From Spirochaetaceae bacterium (GTDB lineage Bacteria > Spirochaetota > Spirochaetia > Treponematales > Breznakiellaceae): 10,748 bases of DNA. The DNA lies in contig JAIRPM010000032.1 in the NCBI GenBank assembly GCA_031257075.1, positions 1 to 10,748 on the forward strand. Reading direction: 5' to 3'. Position numbers and translations under genes: made by a program. The notes beneath the pieces are model-generated. The model was not told the origin of the DNA. It searched no databases and worked only from the letters and a program-made list of their open reading frames with translations. Positions 6,715 to 10,748 of the stretch are shown piece after piece; within the stretch, counting starts at the first letter, position 1, and every line of letters begins with the position of its first letter.

Positions 6715-7635
6715 ATGGCAAAAGTAGACAAAATTACAGATTTAGTAGGCAGAACGCCGCTTGTAAAAATCAACCGTTTGAACAAGAGCGGAGCGGCGGT
6801 ATATGTCAAACTAGAGAGTTTTAATCCTTTACACAGCGTTAAAGATCGTATTGCCCTCGCGATGATTGAGGATGCCGAAAAAAAGAACAAAATTAAGCCT
6901 GATACGGTACTGATAGAACCGACAAGCGGCAATACGGGCATAGGCTTGGCATTTGTCGCCGCCCAGCGCGGTTACAAACTGATTTTGACGATGCCTGAGA
7001 CGATGAGCATTGAACGGCGCAAATTGCTCAAGGCGCTGGGCGCTCAACTTGAACTTACCGAAGGCGCGAAAGGAATGAAAGGAGCGATAGCGCGGGCAGA
7101 GGAAATCCATGCCTCAACGCCCAACTCGCTCATTTTGCAGCAGTTTGAAAATGCGGCCAATCCCGCTATTCATGAAAAAACAACAGGCCCGGAAATCTGG
7201 GAAGACACCGGCGGCGCGGTTGACATATTGGTAGGCGGCGTTGGCACCGGAGGAACCGTTACCGGCGCGGGCAAATTCCTCAAATCAAAAAAATCATCGG
7301 TAAAAGTTATCGCGGTAGAACCGGTCAATTCGCCGGTGCTTTCAGGCGGCAATCCCGGCCCTCATAAAATTCAGGGAATAGGCGCCGGTTTTGTACCGAA
7401 AGTCTATGACAAGGCGGTTGTTGACGAGGTTTACAAAGCGGAAGAAGCGAAAGCCGGCGAAACTGCCCGCCGCGCCGCCCGTGAAGAAGGCATTTTGGTA
7501 GGCATTTCCTCCGGCGCGGCTTTGGAAGCGGCGCTGCGCATAGCCGAACGCCCTGAAAACAACGGGAAAACCATAGTCGTCGTCCTTCCCGATACCGGGG
7601 AACGCTACCTTTCAACATGGCTCTGGGAAGAATAG
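6715..7635 (+). CDS. cysK: Cysteine synthase (O-acetylserine sulfhydrylase)
   Basis: This PLP enzyme makes L-cysteine from O-acetylserine and sulfide in the cytoplasm. The 306-residue length is standard. The PLP lysine is K43 in NPLHSVKDRIA. The substrate-carboxylate loop TSGNTG is at 70-75, the phosphate-binding GVGTGGTVTGAG near 174-185, the substrate or active-site segment KIQGIGAGFVP near 219-229, and the pyridine-contacting serine region GISSGAA near 263-269. It ends with VVVLPDTGERYLST, as in CysK. There is no N-terminal heme domain or C-terminal CBS domain, so it is not cystathionine beta-synthase. The ATG has AGGAGG at five-nt spacing. The gene is monocistronic: it has its own promoter and faces a two-component operon across a hairpin. 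Nothing in the short leader shows how sulfur regulates it. CysK versus CysM or a related beta-synthase rests on the motifs and is likely but not proven. Confidence 0.95.
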   Translation: MAKVDKITDLVGRTPLVKINRLNKSGAAVYVKLESFNPLHSVKDRIALAMIEDAEKKNKIKPDTVLIEPTSGNTGIGLAFVAAQRGYKLILTMPETMSIERRKLLKALGAQLELTEGAKGMKGAIARAEEIHASTPNSLILQQFENAANPAIHEKTTGPEIWEDTGGAVDILVGGVGTGGTVTGAGKFLKSKKSSVKVIAVEPVNSPVLSGGNPGPHKIQGIGAGFVPKVYDKAVVDEVYKAEEAKAGETARRAAREEGILVGISSGAALEAALRIAERPENNGKTIVVVLPDTGERYLSTWLWEE

Positions 7636-7639
7636 CAAC

Positions 7640-7675
7640 GAAAAACAGAATGCGGCACCTTAGGCGCCGCATTCT
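7640..7675 (-). terminator. Intrinsic terminator of the two-component operon, between convergent genes
   Basis: On the - strand, AGAATGCGGC pairs with GCCGCATTCT (7675-7666 and 7656-7647), extended inward by a G-U and two C-G pairs to a 13-bp stem with a TAA loop, then followed by GTTTTT. This is a classic intrinsic terminator for - strand transcripts. The stem overlaps the last two bases of the kinase gene, part of its TAG stop. On the + strand the same hairpin lies 11 nt after the cysK stop but lacks a following U-run, so it would stop cysK transcripts less efficiently. Confidence 0.85.
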
Positions 7676-8579
7676 ATGCCGCATAGAAAGCGGCGGTAAC
7701 CGTAGTGCCTAATCCTTCGCGGCTTTCGAGCGTAATTTCCGCGTTATGAATAATCGCGATATGTTTTACTATAGCAAGCCCAAGCCCGGTGCCGCCTGTT
7801 TTTTTTGAACGGGATTTGTCAACACGGTAAAAACGTTCAAATACGCGGTCCCGCGCTTCGGGCGGAATACCTATGCCGGTATCAGCGACAGAAATATATA
7901 TACGGTCAGTATGACGGGTAATATCAATATGTACTTCTCCGCCGGGTTTATTATATTTTATCGCGTTATCAATCAGATTAAAAAAAAACTGCGCCAGCAT
8001 CGTGTAATTTGCTTTGATATACATATTTGATCCGTTTGTGTACAGGGCAACCGCATGCTGTTCCGCTTTTGTTTTTAGTTTTCCAACCGTTTCCCGCGCG
8101 AGTTCCGCCGCGTCAATATTTTCAAACGTTTCCATATCCTGTTTTTCATCAAGCCGTGAAAGAAGCATAATATCTTCTATCAACGCGGCCATGCGGGCGC
8201 TTTCATCTTTTATTTTTTTTATAAAAAAAATTTTATCGTTTTCTTTGACCATGCCGTTTTCAAGCATTTCGGCATAACCGGAAATAGCGGTAAGGGGGGT
8301 TTTTAATTCGTGCGAAACATTTGCAGAAAATTCCCGCCGTAATTTTTCTGTTTTTGAAACATTGGCCAAGCGCCGCGCCGCGCCTTCTATGCGGGTATAG
8401 AGTTTCTGCGCCGATAAAAGCCCCAAAAGGCAGGTAGAAACCAGCGAAAACGCAAATCCCGCCGGAACGCTTCGTGAATGAAAAAAAATACATAATATAA
8501 CAGAAATAAATATAAGAATAAAAATTGTTAGTAATTCAATGGTGCTGAACAAAAATTTCCAAAAACGTTTATTCTTCAA
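7674..8579 (-). CDS. Sensor histidine kinase, PhoR-like, without a sizeable sensor domain
   Basis: The 301-residue membrane kinase would autophosphorylate on H90 and pass phosphate to the regulator encoded just upstream. Two hydrophobic segments (about 12-32 and 39-56) are joined by only a few residues, so there is no periplasmic domain, and no PAS domain is seen. A short linker leads to the H box (FSANVSHELKTPLTAISGYAEML, H90), then the N box (NLIDNAIKYN, N205), G1 (DTGIGIPPE, D233), F box (FERFYRV) and G2 (GGTGLGLAIVKHI). The start is TTG at 8579 inside the end of the regulator gene; no ATG or better start exists before the H box that would keep TM1. The ribosome site is weak (GGGA), which fits translational coupling. 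Signal perception may occur in the membrane or through a partner. The architecture resembles small PhoR/BaeS-like kinases; a phosphate role cannot be assumed. Confidence 0.92.
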   Translation of the reverse strand: MKNKRFWKFLFSTIELLTIFILIFISVILCIFFHSRSVPAGFAFSLVSTCLLGLLSAQKLYTRIEGAARRLANVSKTEKLRREFSANVSHELKTPLTAISGYAEMLENGMVKENDKIFFIKKIKDESARMAALIEDIMLLSRLDEKQDMETFENIDAAELARETVGKLKTKAEQHAVALYTNGSNMYIKANYTMLAQFFFNLIDNAIKYNKPGGEVHIDITRHTDRIYISVADTGIGIPPEARDRVFERFYRVDKSRSKKTGGTGLGLAIVKHIAIIHNAEITLESREGLGTTVTAAFYAA

Positions 8580-9252
8580 TTTTATATCCCACGTTGCGGA
8601 CTGTTTTTATCGCGCTTCCGGCAGCGCCCAATTTTTGCCGCAATGTTTTTATATGCATATCAACGGTACGGCTTTCTCCAAAATACTCAAACCCCCAAAC
8701 CTGCTCCAGCAATTTATCACGGCTTAGTACACGGTTTTTATTCCGCATAAGGCAGTGTAATAATTCAAATTCTTTGTAGGTAAGAGAAACCGGCGCGCCG
8801 TTTACAGAAACAATACGCTGTTCTTCATGCAAATAAAGCATCCCTATCCGCAGTTCGGGCGGCGCGGAGGTTTCCGGCTTGCTCCGCCGAAGCACCGCTT
8901 TTATGCGGGCAATTACCTCCATAACGGAAAACGGTTTGGTAATGTAATCGTCCGCGCCCATTTCCAGCCCTTTGATGCGGTCATACTCGGCGCTTTTTGC
9001 CGTTAAAATAATTACCGGAATGTTTTGTGTTTTTTCATTTTTTTTTAGTTCTTTTAATATCGAAAAGCCGTCTTTCCCCGGCAGCATGATATCAAGTATC
9101 AAAAGGCAGGGTGTATGTCCGGCAAGCGCTGTCTGAAACGCGGGCGCGTCCGCAACTCCCAGCGCTGTAAAACCCGCCGAAGTGAGCGCGTAAAGCAACA
9201 ACTCACGAATATTATCATCATCTTCAATTACAAAAATAAACTGGCCGCCCAT
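8569..9252 (-). CDS. OmpR/PhoB-family response regulator
   Basis: The product is a DNA-binding regulator activated by the kinase encoded downstream. Counting from the ATG at 9252 (227 residues), the receiver domain covers about 3-115, with acidic pocket E10, D11 and D12 (FVIEDDDNIREL), phospho-acceptor D54 (LLILDIMLPGKDG), switch T84 (ILTAK) and K106 (DDYITKPF). The winged-helix domain (about 130-226) has VSLTYKEFELLHCLM, the recognition helix region SRTVDMHIKTLRQKLG and the closing wing TVRNVGYKIEE. A GTG at 9264 would add four residues (MLNG). The ATG is preferred because the likely -10 box covers the GTG and the receiver begins at the usual distance from the ATG. The stop lies within the first codons of the kinase gene (11-nt overlap). 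Family assignment is certain; the regulon is unknown. Confidence 0.94.
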   Translation of the reverse strand: MGGQFIFVIEDDDNIRELLLYALTSAGFTALGVADAPAFQTALAGHTPCLLILDIMLPGKDGFSILKELKKNEKTQNIPVIILTAKSAEYDRIKGLEMGADDYITKPFSVMEVIARIKAVLRRSKPETSAPPELRIGMLYLHEEQRIVSVNGAPVSLTYKEFELLHCLMRNKNRVLSRDKLLEQVWGFEYFGESRTVDMHIKTLRQKLGAAGSAIKTVRNVGYKIEE

Positions 9253-9264
9253 ACCGTTTAGCAC

Positions 9265-9293
9265 ACGATATAAGAATGAAGCCCATTTGTCAA
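9265..9293 (-). promoter_or_regulatory. Putative promoter of the two-component operon
   Basis: On the - strand a perfect TTGACA (9293-9288) is followed after 17 nt by TATCGT (9270-9265), a four-of-six match to TATAAT. Initiation would fall near 9258, giving a leader of only about six nt before the ATG at 9252. No Shine-Dalgarno sequence precedes that ATG, which agrees with a near-leaderless message. The -35 box abuts the edge of the repeat element beginning near 9295. Confidence 0.45.
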
Positions 9294-9298
9294 ATAGT

Positions 9299-9490
9299 AG
9301 TGGGCAGTGAAACAGTGGGTAGTGGGTAGTGGGTAGAGTTCAGGCCGATATATCAAATTCTAACGAAGATATCACCGTTAGAACTGATATACCGGCTCAA
9401 ACTTCTACTCACTACTCACTACTCACTACTCACTACTCACTACTCACTACTCACTACCCACTACCCCCTACCCACTACTCACTACCCACT
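9299..9490. repeat. Large heptamer-armed palindromic repeat element
   Basis: The left arm (9299-9341) is built of AGTGGGT-type heptamers, with three perfect copies at 9314-9334 and degenerate ones outside them. The right arm (9407-9490) has twelve heptamers of ACTCACT or ACCCACT, the reverse complement of the left unit with a recurring transition. Seven ACTCACT units are consecutive (9407-9455). Between the arms sits a core inverted repeat. On + strand RNA the common mismatch would be a tolerated G-U. The element fills the whole spacer between the repeat-protein stop and the regulator promoter. An open frame runs across it on the + strand but encodes only repeats. Confidence 0.85.
9333..9408. 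repeat. Core inverted repeat of the palindromic element
   Basis: Two 33-nt arms (9333-9365 and 9376-9408) are reverse complements apart from small indels and a few substitutions, around the 10-nt loop AAGATATCAC. The inner part, TTCTAACG paired with CGTTAGAA, is perfect. The right arm contains CTGATATACC (9384-9393), the string also found in the core of the gatB element. Confidence 0.8.
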
Positions 9491-9494
9491 AACA

Positions 9495-10748
9495 TCACTC
9501 TTCCTTCAGCAACTGCGGCAGTTTGGTTGCGCTCAGGTTGTCGCAGTCCCAAACGTCCGTGCTCCAGCCGAGGCCTGTGGGGGCGGCGGCTGTCCAGGTT
9601 TGTTTTTTGTAAAGGCCGTTTGCATTCGCGGTTACCAGTTTGCCGTCCGTGCTGTCGCGGTCATCGGTAAAACCGCTGTCGAGGGTGAGAACTGTCCCGA
9701 TTTTTTTCCCTATCTGCATAGCGCCGCTTACAATGTTATTTGTAGGCGTAAAGGTTGCGGAGGAGTCCCATAATCCGACAAGTCTGCCGAGGTATATTTC
9801 CTGAAAAACACTGCCGGTATCGGCTTTCACTATAATTTCATTCATAAGGGATGCTGAGTTTGTGATAGAAAGGCTGCTAGTCGGCCGCCCATACCCTATC
9901 AAACCGCCGATGCAGACATACCGGTTGTCGTTTTGAGTTGGATCCGTACAATCGACACGGTCACCGATATCGGCAATTATCCTTCCCGAAGCGTAACTGT
10001 TACTGATTGTTATAACCGGAGGATCAGCGCGCCATGTACTACCGACAAGGCCGCCTATGCGCGTCATGCTGTCGGTAGAGTTCTTTACATCGATAGTGCC
10101 CGTGTAACGGCAATCTTCTATGTCAAGAGTGCCGCCACACGTCGCCACCAACCCCCCAAATGAACGATATCTTGAGTCCGCCAGAGCAGCGCCCTTCAGT
10201 TTGACATCCAAATCAACAGCGCAGCGCCGAAACGTAAGTTTGCTGCTGGTTACAACCGCGACAATACCCCCTATATTGACAAAACGATTTATAGAGCCAA
10301 CGACCAGCGTTCCTTTTACAGTTACGTCTTCTATAAGAACCCCGTTTCCAGTGGTTGAGTTGACATCCGCCGCTACTCCTCCAAAGTAAATTTCATTTGG
10401 AGTCGAATTTTCATCTTCTGTCGATACCTCAATCGTAAAATTCTTCAGGCAGGCCTCGCCGGCAAGCGAATGGAAAAGCCCCGCCCGTATATCAGTGGTT
10501 TTAAGGATAAGGTTTTTTATCGTATAGCCGTTACCGAAGAGTGTTCCCCTGTAATCGCTCGGCCCAAGCCAGCCGCCGGTGCGGGGGTTTCCGTCCGGGT
10601 CCCGGTACTCCTCCAGGTCGATGTCTTTGGCAAGGCTGTAGTTCGTTGTGCCGCCCGTGGTCAGTTTCGTGTAGAAATCGATTGCGTCATAAATACGGTT
10701 ACCCACATCGGCCCCTGCTATGGCAGGCAGCACTATCGGTACCGGGGA
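9495..10748 (-). CDS. GLUG-like beta-helical repeat protein, C-terminal part (N-terminus outside window)
   Basis: The frame is open to the window edge, so the GTG at 10733 is probably internal and the true start lies beyond. The visible 417 residues begin with a segment (DAIDFYTKLTTGGTTNYSLAKDIDLEEY and the DGNPRTGGWLGPSDYRGTLFGNGYTIKNLIL that follows) typical of proteins in which a beta-solenoid builds on a 'fill in the remaining space, G-N-G-Y-T-I-x-N-L' turn. Then come at least six GLUG-like turns: FGGVAADV, IGGIVAVV, FGGLVATC, IGGLVGST, IGGLIGYG and LGRLVGLW, each followed by a strand with 'I.n....G.i' character at 34-49 residue spacing. The C-terminus is WSTDVWDCDNLSATKLPQLL, a common closing stretch of such proteins. 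These families are usually exported surface or adhesion proteins; here the signal peptide would be outside the window. Composition is rich in Thr, Ser, Asp and Gly. No enzymatic motif is seen. The specific role is unknown. Confidence 0.8.
   Translation of the reverse strand, partial: SPVPIVLPAIAGADVGNRIYDAIDFYTKLTTGGTTNYSLAKDIDLEEYRDPDGNPRTGGWLGPSDYRGTLFGNGYTIKNLILKTTDIRAGLFHSLAGEACLKNFTIEVSTEDENSTPNEIYFGGVAADVNSTTGNGVLIEDVTVKGTLVVGSINRFVNIGGIVAVVTSSKLTFRRCAVDLDVKLKGAALADSRYRSFGGLVATCGGTLDIEDCRYTGTIDVKNSTDSMTRIGGLVGSTWRADPPVITISNSYASGRIIADIGDRVDCTDPTQNDNRYVCIGGLIGYGRPTSSLSITNSASLMNEIIVKADTGSVFQEIYLGRLVGLWDSSATFTPTNNIVSGAMQIGKKIGTVLTLDSGFTDDRDSTDGKLVTANANGLYKKQTWTAAAPTGLGWSTDVWDCDNLSATKLPQLLKEE

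Noticed and set aside
9253..9264. GTG start at 9264 for the response regulator.
   Set aside because: It overlaps the predicted -10 box, lacks a ribosome site, and adds four residues not needed for the receiver fold. It is not fully excluded.
9354..9387. TTCTAAC and GTTAGAA in the core resemble the RYYYAAC and GTTRRRY boxes of an integron attC site.
   Set aside because: The boxes are separated by only a 12-nt stretch with no inner L boxes, no cassette structure or integrase is present, and the outer bases do not fit R and Y. A simple palindrome explains them better.
9299..9490. CRISPR array, because of regularly repeated short units.
   Set aside because: Units are 7 nt with no spacers and the arms are mutually complementary; no cas genes are present.
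9329..9670. Open + strand frame of 113 codons encoding THYSLLTTHYSLL-type repeats.
   Set aside because: It is the translation of the heptamer array and then runs antisense into the repeat-protein gene; it has no ribosome site and no recognisable domain.

Overview
The window reads as a piece of a mid-GC bacterial chromosome, most plausibly a spirochaete of the Treponema type (host- or gut-associated). The basis is the combination of a dCache-class III adenylate cyclase, a divergent DAACS symporter, a GLUG-type surface repeat protein and heptanucleotide repeat elements. This is an impression from family content: no rRNA or other taxonomic marker is present, so the placement is tentative. There are no tRNA or rRNA genes, insertion sequences or CRISPR arrays.

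Region 1 (1-6544, + strand) is one tightly packed operon with four complete genes and one partial gene. In order they are the C-terminal part of a family 3 solute-binding protein, a DAACS-type (glutamate/aspartate/dicarboxylate) transporter with a solute-binding-protein-like tail, a membrane adenylate cyclase with an extracytoplasmic dCache domain, an aspartate/glutamate racemase, and gatB. The junctions are a 14-nt gap, a 1-nt gap, a 1-nt overlap (TAATG) and a 4-nt overlap (ATGA). The cyclase dCache domain carries the spaced Y/R/W/Y/Y/D set expected for amino-acid binding. The operon can therefore be read as an amino-acid unit: bind, transport, sense by cAMP, racemise, and supply the Glu-tRNA/Asp-tRNA amidation step. 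That reading is inference, although each gene call is well supported. The transporter is odd: it has lost residues of the usual sodium sites, and its binding-protein-like tail should lie in the cytoplasm. gatB contains an in-frame 88-nt palindromic repeat element.

Region 2 (6545-7635, + strand) is a 170-nt spacer with a near-consensus sigma70-type promoter, followed by a stand-alone cysteine synthase gene (cysK).

Region 3 (7640-9293, - strand) is a two-component system, response regulator then a short histidine kinase, overlapping by 11 nt. It ends in a strong hairpin terminator that sits between the convergent cysK and kinase genes. A possible promoter lies immediately upstream of the regulator.

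Region 4 (about 9295-9494) is a large imperfect palindrome. Its arms are tandem heptamers and its inner core is a separate inverted repeat. It shares the heptamer architecture and a 10-nt core string (CTGATATACC) with the element inside gatB, so the two look like members of one repeat family.

Region 5 (9495-10748, - strand) is the C-terminal part of a GLUG-like beta-helical repeat protein, probably exported, whose N-terminus lies outside the window.
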